Below, piece by piece: positions 7,649 to 14,780 of a stretch of DNA of 32,586 nucleotides; within the stretch, counting starts at the first letter, position 1; each line of letters starts with the position of its first letter. The stretch comes from Flavobacteriales bacterium (GTDB lineage Bacteria > Bacteroidota > Bacteroidia > DT-38). The translations under genes and the position numbers were made by a program. The stretch lies in the NCBI GenBank assembly GCA_013214205.1, contig JABSPQ010000350.1, positions 1 to 32,586 of the forward strand. Direction: 5' to 3'. The notes below the pieces were generated by a model. The model saw only the letters and a list, made by a program, of their open reading frames with translations, ran no database searches and was not told the DNA's origin.

Positions 7649-7987
7649 TTACAGGCTTTTGAACTTGGCTGCTTTGAGTAAGTTATCTAAAGAATACAGC
7701 ACACCGCTTTTATCATCTTTTGATAGGTTGTCGATATCCTGTAATCTTTTAAGCATCGCAGGATCTTTAAACAGATTGGCATCTTTGTTTTCTCCAAGTA
7801 AATAACCAACGGTAGTATCTAATAGGTTCGCCAGCTTTACAGCAGCTTCAATAGAAGGGGTCATCTCTTCACGTTCGTACTTACCGATAACAGAATGGGA
7901 AGTATTGAGAAGCTTAGCCAGTTCCTTCTGAGATAAACCTTTTGCTTTTCTGCACTCACTTAACTTATTGCCAAAATCTAAACTCAT
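7649..7987 (-). CDS. XRE/Cro-CI family repressor of module 2
   Basis: A 112-residue DNA-binding protein. Residues about 6-66 form a Cro/CI-type helix-turn-helix domain (LSQKELAKLLNTSHSVIGKYE is the HTH core; TPSIEAAVKLANLLDTTVGYLLG completes the five-helix fold). The C-terminal 45 residues are helical (DPAMLKRLQDIDNLSKDDK) and probably dimerise. There is no peptidase domain, so it is not a LexA/CI-type autocleaving repressor. It is transcribed away from the helicase-TyrA-TyrB genes, and the 152-bp gap between them contains a palindromic operator over the forward promoter plus related half-sites near its own start. It therefore very probably controls both the module and itself, as phage and ICE repressors do. 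Module 1 has no such neighbour. Confidence 0.88.
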   Translation of the reverse strand: MSLDFGNKLSECRKAKGLSQKELAKLLNTSHSVIGKYEREEMTPSIEAAVKLANLLDTTVGYLLGENKDANLFKDPAMLKRLQDIDNLSKDDKSGVLYSLDNLLKAAKFKSL

Positions 7988-8034
7988 AAACTACCTTAAA
8001 GGGGGTTAAAACATACTGTTTTTTAGTAATGAGG

Positions 8035-8042
8035 CAAAAGTA
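8035..8042 (-). promoter_or_regulatory. Putative -7 box for the XRE gene
   Basis: On the minus strand this reads TACTTTTG, matching the Bacteroidota -7 consensus TAnnTTTG, 48 bp before the regulator's start codon. No clear TTG -33 element is seen at the usual distance. An AAGGTAGAT half-site (8053-8061) lies just upstream of it and another (7989-7997, reverse) lies by the start codon. Confidence 0.4.
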
Positions 8043-8076
8043 TGAATATTAAAAGGTAGATAAAAACATGAAAGGC

Positions 8077-8125
8077 TTGATTGGATGAACTGGAAAATAT
8101 ACCTTTGTACCTAATAAGGTGTATT
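8077..8125 (+). promoter_or_regulatory. Promoter and overlapping operator palindrome of module 2
   Basis: TTG at 8077-8079 and TACCTTTG at 8100-8107 fit the Bacteroidota -33/-7 pair with a 20-base spacer. The -7 box is covered by an inverted repeat: AATATACCTT (8096-8105) and AAGGTGTATT (8116-8125), ten-base arms with one mismatch, spacer ten. A regulator bound there would block initiation. The helicase ATG follows at 8140. Confidence 0.7.
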
Positions 8126-8139
8126 AAAATATTTTTCCA

Positions 8140-9771
8140 ATGGCAGTAAAAAAGTTCAACATAACCAATCCCGAAAGTCTAATCTATCAGAACGAAATCT
8201 TAAAGCTAACCGTGCTTGGAGGAATAAAGCTTGAAGGATTAGACAGAATGCGCAGCACATTAAAAATAGAGTTGAAAAATAGCAGTGTTCCTCCAGTGCG
8301 GCACAACTTAGATCTGTACAACGATACACAAACAGAGAAGCTAATCAGAAAAACAGCAGAGAAATTAGAGATCGGCACTAGTGTAATCGCAGCAAGCTTG
8401 GCAGAACTAACCGAGCAACTAGAAGCTTACCGAATAGATCAAATAAAAAAGTCAGAAGCTGCCACCCAAATAATAACTAAAGAGCTATCAGCCCAAGAGC
8501 GGAAAGATGCAGAGCACTTTTTGAAATCTAAAAACCTGATGCAGCAAACCAATGAGATGATAAGCAAAAGCGGAATGATAGGCGAAGAAAGCAACAGGTT
8601 ATTAATGTACTTGATATTTACCAGCAGAAAATTAAACCAGCCCTTGCACGTAGTTAGCCTTGGCGCAAGTGGCACAGGAAAAACGCATCTACAAGAAAAG
8701 GTGGGCGAACTAATCCCTGAAGAAGATAAAATAGAAATAACGGTATTAAGCGAAAACGCCTTTTACTACTTCGGCCAACGAGAGCTTAAAAACAAACTGA
8801 TACTTATTGAGGATCTGGACGGAGCAGAAAGTTCGCTTTATCCTTTAAGAGAATTACAATCTAAGAAAAGGATCTCCAAAACCATTGCCCATAAAAACAC
8901 CAAAGGAGAAACCAGAACAATCCATTTAGTTGTTGAAGGGCCAGTAAGCGTAAGTGGTTGCACAACCCAAGAACAGATTTATGAAGACAACGCCAACAGA
9001 AGCTTCTTGATTTATTTGGATGAAAGCAAAGAACAAGATCAACGAATAATGGAGTATCAACGGAAACTATCAGCAGGCAAAATAAACGAGCAAGAAGAAG
9101 AGACAGCACAAGAGCTGATGCAAAACTGCCAAAGAATCTTGCAGCCAATCAAAGTGATTAATCCGTTTGCCGAACTGTTAAGCATTCCCGAAGAAGTATT
9201 GAAACCAAGGCGAACCAATAATCATTACTTGCAATTTATTGAAGTGATTACTTACTACCACCAGTTTCAAAGGGAGCAAAAAGTAAACGAAGAAACAGGG
9301 GAGATGTACATAGAAACAACCCTCGAAGATGTGGCAGCAGCCAACCAACTATTAAAAGAAATCCTGCTAAGAAAGAGTGACGAACTAACAGGCGCATGTA
9401 GAAATTATTTGGAAGCAGTCAAGAGTTATTTAGAGCAAGAAAACAAAAAAGGCTTTACCAACAGAGAGATCCGCAAAGCATTAAAAGTAAACCCAAGCAA
9501 TCAAAAACGTTACAACCTAAGTCTAACGCTGAATTACTACATCAAGCAAGTAAAAGGAAAAAAAGGAGCAAGCTACCATTATGAAATCGTTAGCTACAAA
9601 GAGTTCCAAGAGCTTCGAAATCACATTGCAAGCGTGCTTGATAATAACTTAAAAAAGCTAGAGGGGTTCACTGGTCCGCTACCAGTTCAAAAGAAGTATG
9701 AACCAGTTAAAGTAAAGAGCAGCAGTGAAATAAATAACCAGTTCACAGCGAACAGCAAAAAGGTATCGTAA
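8140..9771 (+). CDS. AAA+ helicase-like ATPase of recombinase module 2, no TOPRIM
   Basis: A 543-residue protein homologous to residues about 265-750 of the 761-residue protein of module 1, but without the N-terminal DnaG/TOPRIM region. Residues 10-105 are the shared linker domain. Residues about 125-330 are the P-loop ATPase, with Walker A GASGTGKTH (175-183), Walker B LILIEDLDG (220-228) and likely arginine finger R287 (DNANRS). Residues about 430-490 look like a winged helix (FTNREIRKALKVNP), and the tail is basic and low-complexity. Its stop is followed at once by the GTG of TyrA2, so the three genes form an operon under the 8077-8125 promoter. Expected role: DNA unwinding or remodelling for excision or replication of the element. 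Whether it is a true helicase cannot be read from sequence. Confidence 0.85.
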   Translation: MAVKKFNITNPESLIYQNEILKLTVLGGIKLEGLDRMRSTLKIELKNSSVPPVRHNLDLYNDTQTEKLIRKTAEKLEIGTSVIAASLAELTEQLEAYRIDQIKKSEAATQIITKELSAQERKDAEHFLKSKNLMQQTNEMISKSGMIGEESNRLLMYLIFTSRKLNQPLHVVSLGASGTGKTHLQEKVGELIPEEDKIEITVLSENAFYYFGQRELKNKLILIEDLDGAESSLYPLRELQSKKRISKTIAHKNTKGETRTIHLVVEGPVSVSGCTTQEQIYEDNANRSFLIYLDESKEQDQRIMEYQRKLSAGKINEQEEETAQELMQNCQRILQPIKVINPFAELLSIPEEVLKPRRTNNHYLQFIEVITYYHQFQREQKVNEETGEMYIETTLEDVAAANQLLKEILLRKSDELTGACRNYLEAVKSYLEQENKKGFTNREIRKALKVNPSNQKRYNLSLTLNYYIKQVKGKKGASYHYEIVSYKEFQELRNHIASVLDNNLKKLEGFTGPLPVQKKYEPVKVKSSSEINNQFTANSKKVS

Positions 9772-10761
9772 GTGAAGTTTTTAGTCTTAAAAAATAGCAG
9801 CTACGAGCACTTAGAAAAAGCTTTTAGGGAGTGGCTAGATATTTTGGGTTACTGCGCCCAAACGGTATACAACATGCCAACGCTTGTAAGAGAGTTTTTG
9901 CACTTTTTAGAATCCAACAACGTCAACCAAATAACAGGGCTTAAACAAAAGCATTACAAAGAATATTATAATTACATAACCAGCAGAAGAAATCTAAAAC
10001 GAGGCGGTGGGCTAAGTAATAATTATATCAATCAACACATTCAAGCATTAGATAAGCTTTATGAATACCTTAGCCACAAGGGCGTTCAGGATCTACCACC
10101 AGTAATTTTAAAGCAACTCAAATTAGAAAAGGGAAATGTTACTGTGCTCAGCCAAGAAGAAATTAGGGAGTTCTATGAGGTAGCAAACCTAGAAGGAGAA
10201 ACCATAAAAGAAGAAGCTTTGCACTCAAGAAATAGAGCAATGTTAACCGTTTATTATGGTTGTGGGCTAAGAAGAAAAGAGGGCGTAAATCTGGCCATAG
10301 ACGATATTAATTTTGATCGCAGAATTATCCATGTTAAACATGGAAAGAACTACAAAGAAAGATTAGTTCCGTTCAGCAAAACAGGTTCAAATTACTTGCA
10401 GCAGTGGATTTATGACCACCGCGCCAAACTAGTGAAGAGCCAAAAGGAAGGAGCATTATTTATTGGAATGAATGGAAATCCAATGAACGGAAACACCTTG
10501 TATGTTCGGCTCAAACTCCTTCAACAACAAATAGAAAACCCCGAACTACAAAGTAAAAATGTTGGGTTGCATACACTCCGGCACAGCATTGCAACTCACC
10601 TGTTAGAAAATGGAATGGATCTGCAAAAAATACAAAGGTTCTTAGGACATAGCTCTTTAGAATCCACACAGATTTACACACATCTCATCGACCGAAGCTC
10701 TTCGTTCTCCGAAGCTGTAGCGAAGGTTGACTTAATCGAAAAGGATAATGGGGAGCTTTAA
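9772..10761 (+). CDS. Tyrosine recombinase TyrA of module 2, full active site
   Basis: A 329-residue XerC/D-like integrase with a core-binding domain at about residues 10-105 and a catalytic domain at about 125-310. Visible catalytic residues are R167 (GCGLRRKE), K192 (HGKNYKERLVP), H267 and R270 (HTLRHS), H293 (LGHSS) and Y302 (TQIYTH). The start codon is GTG, immediately after the TAA of the ATPase gene, so translation is probably coupled. The last 14 bases overlap the start of TyrB2. It is paralogous to the protein at 3672-4616 and clearly diverged from it, so the two modules are not recent duplicates. Predicted to catalyse site-specific strand exchange, probably at the ends of its own element. 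Confidence 0.93.
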   Translation: MKFLVLKNSSYEHLEKAFREWLDILGYCAQTVYNMPTLVREFLHFLESNNVNQITGLKQKHYKEYYNYITSRRNLKRGGGLSNNYINQHIQALDKLYEYLSHKGVQDLPPVILKQLKLEKGNVTVLSQEEIREFYEVANLEGETIKEEALHSRNRAMLTVYYGCGLRRKEGVNLAIDDINFDRRIIHVKHGKNYKERLVPFSKTGSNYLQQWIYDHRAKLVKSQKEGALFIGMNGNPMNGNTLYVRLKLLQQQIENPELQSKNVGLHTLRHSIATHLLENGMDLQKIQRFLGHSSLESTQIYTHLIDRSSSFSEAVAKVDLIEKDNGEL

Positions 10762-11683
10762 ACAACATCTTGAATCGCAAGGTAAAAGCAAAAGCACCGT
10801 AACTGCTTACAACAGTTACGCATTAGACTTTATTAGTTACTTAGATAGAGACAACACTGAAGTAGAAAACGCCACAGCAAAAGAAGTTCTAAGCTATCTT
10901 AATTACTTGCAGAAAAAAGGGCAGGAGAATAAGACCAGAAGCACCAGACTAATTGTAATCAAGCAGTTTTTTAACTGGCAAATTGAACATGGAGCCAGGG
11001 CAGATAATCCAGTTGCACACCTAAAAATAAGAGGAACTAAAAGACAAAAACTCTATCCAATCTTAAGCAAACAAGAACTAGAAGAGATCTACGTCAGTTA
11101 CGAAATACCAACAGAGCAGCACAAGAAAGCAAAATGTAATTGGTTTAAAACTTACCAGCTCTCCAAACAAAGAAATAAAGCAGTTCTATCACTATTAATC
11201 AACCAAGGTTTAACCACTCCAGAGATTGCAAAAATTAGATTAGGGGATTTAAGATTAAAGGATGGAAAGATTAAAATAATAGGAGGAAGAAAGAGTGATA
11301 AGAGGATTTTGGATTTAAGATCAAATCAGATAATTGAATTGATGGAATACCAATACACCACAAGAACCGAGCTTTTAAAATACCAGAAAGAAGAAACTGA
11401 TTTACTGTTTTTATCTACACCAAGCGCAGGTAAGTTAGAAGCTACAGGAAATGGAGAGCTGCAAATCTGGAAGAGTTTAATCAAGGATATTAGAAAATAC
11501 AATCCCAAGCTAATCAACTTTAAACAAGTACGCACAAGCGTAATTACCCATTGGCTCAAACAATACAATCTTAGGCAAGTTCAGGATATGGCAGGGCACA
11601 GATATGTAAGTTCAACCGAAGCCTATTTAGTAAATCAAACAGAAGACTTACAAGCAGATATAGACCAGTTCCATCCGTTTTAA
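10748..11683 (+). CDS. Tyrosine recombinase TyrB of module 2, degenerate active site
   Basis: A 311-residue integrase-family protein. The N-terminal SAM-like domain is well formed (about 1-90, with KSKSTVTAYNSYALDFISYL). In the catalytic domain the first Arg is T156 (NQGLTTPEI) and the HxxR His is K259 (FKQVRTS). R262, H284 (AGHRY) and Y293 (EAYLV) remain, with K182 or K185 as possible beta-hairpin lysine. The Arg-to-Thr change matches TyrB1 exactly in position, and both end in QFHP plus one or two residues. The gene overlaps TyrA2 by 14 bases. The conserved pattern points to a distinct, functional family of partner recombinases rather than two independent pseudogenes. Its catalytic state is unknown. 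Confidence 0.9.
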   Translation: MGSFKQHLESQGKSKSTVTAYNSYALDFISYLDRDNTEVENATAKEVLSYLNYLQKKGQENKTRSTRLIVIKQFFNWQIEHGARADNPVAHLKIRGTKRQKLYPILSKQELEEIYVSYEIPTEQHKKAKCNWFKTYQLSKQRNKAVLSLLINQGLTTPEIAKIRLGDLRLKDGKIKIIGGRKSDKRILDLRSNQIIELMEYQYTTRTELLKYQKEETDLLFLSTPSAGKLEATGNGELQIWKSLIKDIRKYNPKLINFKQVRTSVITHWLKQYNLRQVQDMAGHRYVSSTEAYLVNQTEDLQADIDQFHPF

Positions 11684-11718
11684 AACAAATCAAATATTAA
11701 CTTTACATCTCACACAAT

Positions 11719-12411
11719 ATGAATATCAAGTTGGCAAAATCACAAAAAATCAAGATTGGAAGTAGTGATGATATTTACAGTGTCATGCAAAGTGTTTTAC
11801 TTAGAGAATGTAGGATAGATCGAGATAGAGAACACTTTTGGACTGTATGTTTAGACAACGCTCTTCGAATAACAAACATCGAAATGGTTAGCATGGGCAC
11901 CATTAATAAAGTACTTGTTCAACCGATGGAAGTATTTAGTATTCCACTACAAAAACGAGCAGTTAAAATCGTTTTGATACACAACCATCCAAGCGGAGAA
12001 ATCAAACCTTCCGAGGCTGATAAAGACATAACAGATAATTTAATCCAAGTAGGTTTAATGATGAAAACGCCAATATTAGATCATCTAATTATTACCGAAA
12101 AAAGCTTCTACAGCTTTGCAGATAGTGGCCTTTTGGCAGAGTTGGCGCTAAGTGAAAAATATGTTCCTGCTTACATTTTAGAAGAACGCTACGAGAAAAG
12201 ATTTAAGCAAAAGATTAAACAAGCTGTAAAGGATGCGCGAAAATCTACAGAAAAAGCACTTGCAAAAGCAGAGAAATCCATAGAAAACGCAGGAAAAGAC
12301 AAGGCAAAAGAAATGGCTAGAGCCATGAAGAAAAACGGGGAAGGAGTAGAAATAATCGCTATGTACACAGGATTAAGTAAGGCGGTTATAAGCAAATTAA
12401 AAGTAGATTAA
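11719..12411 (+). CDS. RadC-family JAMM/MPN+ protein of module 2
   Basis: A 230-residue protein. The JAB/MPN+ domain at about residues 20-145 has an intact metal site: E71, H88 and H90 (IHNHPSG), S98 and D101 (KPSEADKD). The N-terminal helix-hairpin-helix domain of housekeeping RadC is absent, as is usual for short mobile-element copies. Residues about 155-205 are a Lys/Ala-rich helix, probably coiled, and the last 25 residues (VEIIAMYTGLSKAVISKLK) resemble a small HTH. It starts 35 bp after TyrB2 on the same strand and is probably in its operon. RadC-like genes are common passengers on Bacteroidota conjugative and integrative elements. Their reaction remains unsettled in the literature, so I give no specific activity. 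Confidence 0.88.
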   Translation: MNIKLAKSQKIKIGSSDDIYSVMQSVLLRECRIDRDREHFWTVCLDNALRITNIEMVSMGTINKVLVQPMEVFSIPLQKRAVKIVLIHNHPSGEIKPSEADKDITDNLIQVGLMMKTPILDHLIITEKSFYSFADSGLLAELALSEKYVPAYILEERYEKRFKQKIKQAVKDARKSTEKALAKAEKSIENAGKDKAKEMARAMKKNGEGVEIIAMYTGLSKAVISKLKVD

Positions 12412-12420
12412 TCTGAAAAA

Positions 12421-12436
12421 GTCACGCACTGCGTAA
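12421..12436. repeat. Short near-perfect palindrome after the RadC gene
   Basis: GTCACGCA and TGCGTAAC face each other with almost no loop, ten bases after the RadC stop. There is no T-tract. It could be a weak transcription end or a protein-binding site. Confidence 0.3.
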
Positions 12437-12527
12437 CGAATTAAGTTGACACATTACAGGCTGCTAATGCGTATCGAAAAGAAAAAGGCCACTCAAAAAA
12501 ACAGTAACTAAATGTTAGCTTCGTGTT

Positions 12528-13550
12528 ATGAATAAAATAGACAAGACCGCGTACAAGAACTTTGTAGAAGAAATCAAAGAGAAGGTATATCGATCCCAAT
12601 ATGAGGCTCTAAAATCGGTAAATAAAGAACTGATAAAGCTGTATTGGGAGATAGGAGCTTCTATTATTGAAAAGCAAGAGCAGTACGGTTGGGGGAAATC
12701 AATAGTAGAAAATTTATCCAAAGACTTACAAAAGGAGTTTCCAGGAGTGAAGGGTTTTTCTGTTCAGAATCTTTGGTATATGAGGCAGTTTTGTACTGAG
12801 TACAAAGGAAAAGAAAAACTCCAACCACTGGTTGGAGAAATAAGTTGGAGCAAGCATATTGTCATAATTAGTAAATGTAAGGACGATTTAGAGCGAGAAT
12901 TTTATATCAAAATGACCAAGAAATATGGTTGGTCAAAAAATGTATTAATCCATCAAGTAGAAGGGCAGGCATATGAACGTTTTTTACTGAATCAAACCAA
13001 CTTTGATAAATCATTAGCCGAAAAATACAAGTATCAAGCAAAGCTGGCAGTTAAAGACAGTTACAGTTTTGACTTTTTAGAAATGAGTGAAGATTATTCA
13101 GAGCGAGAAATGGAATTAGGCTTGATGAAAAATATCAGAAGCTTTTTAATGGAGATGGGAGGAGATTTTACATTTGTTGGTAATCAGTATCGCTTAGAAG
13201 TTGAAGGAGATGAGTTCTATATTGATCTATTATTGTATCACAGGAAATTACAGTCATTAGTTGCAATAGAGTTGAAGACGACTAAATTTAAACCCGAACA
13301 CGCAGGGCAGATGCAGTTCTATTTAGCCGTTTTAGATGATACTGTAAAAACGGAAGATGAAAATCCATCAATCGGAATAATCATTTGTAAAGATAAAAAC
13401 AGAACAGTTGTAGAATATGCTTTGAAAGAAAGCAATACCCCGATAGGAGTGGCAAACTATACCATCAGCGATAAATTACCAGATGACATGAAAGAGTTGT
13501 TGCCAACATCAAAAGAAATAGCTGAAAGCTTAGGCAAGCTGCTTGAATAA
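12528..13550 (+). CDS. YhcG/DUF1016-family PD-(D/E)XK nuclease
   Basis: A 340-residue protein of the YhcG family. The N-terminal DUF1016 helical domain spans about residues 10-165 (VNKELIKLYWEIG, then WGKSIVENLSKDL and FSVQNLWYMRQF). The C-terminal PD-(D/E)XK fold spans about 175-335, with D233 (YIDLLLYH), E248 and K250 (VAIELKT) and a downstream Q (Q261 or Q263, AGQMQFYLAVLDD). All key residues are present, so it should be a metal-dependent nuclease. Family members occur alone, beside type I restriction systems and on mobile elements, and are thought to act in DNA processing or defence. No restriction genes are seen here. It is separated from RadC by 116 bp and may be cargo of the module 2 element. 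Confidence 0.88.
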   Translation: MNKIDKTAYKNFVEEIKEKVYRSQYEALKSVNKELIKLYWEIGASIIEKQEQYGWGKSIVENLSKDLQKEFPGVKGFSVQNLWYMRQFCTEYKGKEKLQPLVGEISWSKHIVIISKCKDDLEREFYIKMTKKYGWSKNVLIHQVEGQAYERFLLNQTNFDKSLAEKYKYQAKLAVKDSYSFDFLEMSEDYSEREMELGLMKNIRSFLMEMGGDFTFVGNQYRLEVEGDEFYIDLLLYHRKLQSLVAIELKTTKFKPEHAGQMQFYLAVLDDTVKTEDENPSIGIIICKDKNRTVVEYALKESNTPIGVANYTISDKLPDDMKELLPTSKEIAESLGKLLE

Positions 13551-13847
13551 AGCTTTGCATACGTTTGAGTAGCCATAAATCCACCGCATCCCACAGCAAC
13601 CAAAACCCAGTTTTTTGCCGAAGAAGCAAAAAGCCTCTGTGTTTTGTTTGCCTCCCCTCGCAGCCCTTCTGTGTTTTTTTCGCCTGCCCGGCCACTGACG
13701 TGGTCACACTTTTTTCCCAACCCGAAAGCAACACATTATTTATTCTTTTGAAATAAAGTTTTTAAACGGAAAAAGGAATAAATAACAAGTTGCGCCAACG
13801 CACAAGCAAAAAGAATGCGCCAAAAAAAACACCCCAAGCTATATTTA

Positions 13848-13893
13848 CATAATAGGAGTTATAAAACTGAAGAAGTCTTATAACACTATTATG
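13848..13893. repeat. Long palindrome, copy 1 of a two-copy family
   Basis: CATAATAG (13848-13855) pairs with CTATTATG (13886-13893), and GTTATAA (13858-13864) pairs with TTATAAC (13878-13884), with ACT/AGT further in. One arm has an extra base, so the stem is asymmetric. The outer flanks TTTA and CAAA extend it. It is related to the palindrome at 14207-14277. Confidence 0.6.
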
Positions 13894-13944
13894 CAAAATA
13901 TCCGCACCCAACAGCACAAGCAAAGGGCAAAAGAATTTACCCTT

Positions 13945-13982
13945 GCAAACCCTTTTCGGGCAACTTAAGTTGCTTGGTTTGC
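13945..13982. repeat. Nested palindrome with perfect 14-bp core
   Basis: GCAAACC (13945-13951) and GGTTTGC (13976-13982) enclose GCAACTTAAGTTGC (13960-13973), a perfect self-complementary 14-mer. This symmetry, in non-coding DNA and 20 bp upstream of a G/C hairpin, suggests a protein-binding or replication/transfer site. Confidence 0.6.
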
Positions 13983-14001
13983 TTCGCAGTTATTTATCAA
14001 T

Positions 14002-14018
14002 GGGGGTCTTCCACCCCC
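14002..14018. repeat. GC-rich hairpin
   Basis: GGGGGT (14002-14007), loop CTTCC, ACCCCC (14013-14018). No T-tract follows; the next bases are AAACCCCTGG. It is less likely to be an intrinsic terminator than a structural element of the palindrome-rich region. Confidence 0.45.
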
Positions 14019-14206
14019 AAACCCCTGGATACTCATTTTGATTAATTAATACGCGCAAGGCAACCGCACAATCAAATATTAATCAATAAAAATCGAGTGA
14101 TAATTTATCCGTTTTTGAAGACGATCCAATAAATCCCGTAAAAAATAAAAAACTTTTGGATCGGCTTTGAAAATGCGCCAACCGTAGGGCGGCAGGGTGT
14201 GGCTAT

Positions 14207-14277
14207 TTTACATAATATGGTTATGCGACCCACAGCTCGATTTATGCGAGGAGTTGTATAACGGCATGTTATGTAAA
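14207..14277. repeat. Long palindrome, copy 2, attC-like shape
   Basis: TTTACATAA (14207-14215) pairs with TTATGTAAA (14269-14277). Inside, GTTATGCGAC pairs with GTTGTATAAC allowing G-T pairs, around a loop of about 24 bases that contains CTCG/CGAG. It shares TTTACATAATA and the inner GTTAT/TATAAC boxes with copy 1. The discontinuous stem recalls integron attC sites, but the canonical attC core triplet setting is not met and no integron integrase is present here. Confidence 0.55.
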
Positions 14278-14279
14278 GA

Positions 14280-14287
14280 TAACTTTG
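14280..14287 (+). promoter_or_regulatory. Putative -7 promoter box at the edge of the palindrome
   Basis: TAACTTTG matches TAnnTTTG and begins three bases after the palindrome's right arm. A TTG at 14254-14256 is 23 bases upstream, a little longer than the usual spacer. The next gene starts at 14338. The palindrome thus may bring its own promoter to the gene it precedes. Confidence 0.4.
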
Positions 14288-14337
14288 GAGTTACTTACCT
14301 TTATTAAATCGGAATCACATATTAAGAACTTGTAACA

Positions 14338-14739
14338 ATGAAACTTAAATTAAAAGACAGGAAACACAAAAACGGGAAAACAATTGCTGAAATAATAATC
14401 AAGGATAAGGATGTAGTAAGAACTAAATCACTGGACTCTGAAACAATAGTGAACGGAAGATCTCCTGACTCAGATTTTAGAACATCCTTTAGCCTAGAGT
14501 TTATTGATAGCTATCATCCAGATTATAAATATGGTGACATCATTATTGAATATTTAATTTTTCCTGGTACTAAATACTCAGCCTTTGTTTTAACAAATTT
14601 TTTTCAAAAGGTGTACTTGAAAATATTGTTTGAACAATATGCTATTCAACGGCTCAAAGGTGTGCTAAGATTTGCTTGGGAAGTCTTTGCCGTTTTTTTT
14701 GCTGCCTTTGTTGCTTGGTATATCTCAAAGTGTAGTTAG
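14338..14739 (+). CDS. Hypothetical tail-anchored protein
   Basis: A 133-residue protein of unknown family. Residues 1-100 are polar and beta-rich (LKLKDRKHKNGKTIAEIIIKD at the start), and residues about 108-130 form one hydrophobic segment (FAWEVFAVFFAAFVAWYI) ending in a short SKCS tail. This suggests C-terminal membrane anchoring with the bulk in the cytoplasm. It has a putative promoter box 50 bp upstream, next to a palindromic repeat, and is the only gene between that repeat and the RHS tip at 14798. The setting suggests a single-gene cassette, and a link to the toxin genes is possible but not shown. Confidence 0.6.
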   Translation: MKLKLKDRKHKNGKTIAEIIIKDKDVVRTKSLDSETIVNGRSPDSDFRTSFSLEFIDSYHPDYKYGDIIIEYLIFPGTKYSAFVLTNFFQKVYLKILFEQYAIQRLKGVLRFAWEVFAVFFAAFVAWYISKCS

Positions 14740-14780
14740 TTCTAAATCAAGTTTTAAAGGAAAGTACTTATAAAAACTTC

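Larger units (their letters stand above)
13551..14337 (+). other. Gene-free, palindrome-rich stretch
   Basis: In this 787-bp stretch I see no convincing gene. The short open frames at 13.5-13.75 kb have no start context and lie in a C/T-rich tract (CCTCCCCTCGCAGCCCTTC and similar) unlike the neighbouring coding DNA. From 13.84 kb on it holds four palindromic structures, listed separately, and ends with a promoter box for the next gene. It could be an origin or transfer region of an element, or a junction of cassettes. Confidence 0.5.

Noticed and set aside
12189-12395. Hydrophobic minus-strand frame under the RadC C-terminus
   Set aside because: The F/A-rich sequence is the antisense of the Lys/Ala-rich helix of RadC, not a membrane protein.
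13465-13756. Overlapping short open frames on both strands near the end of the YhcG gene
   Set aside because: They overlap the real nuclease gene or lie in a C/T-rich non-coding tract, have no start context and resemble no protein.
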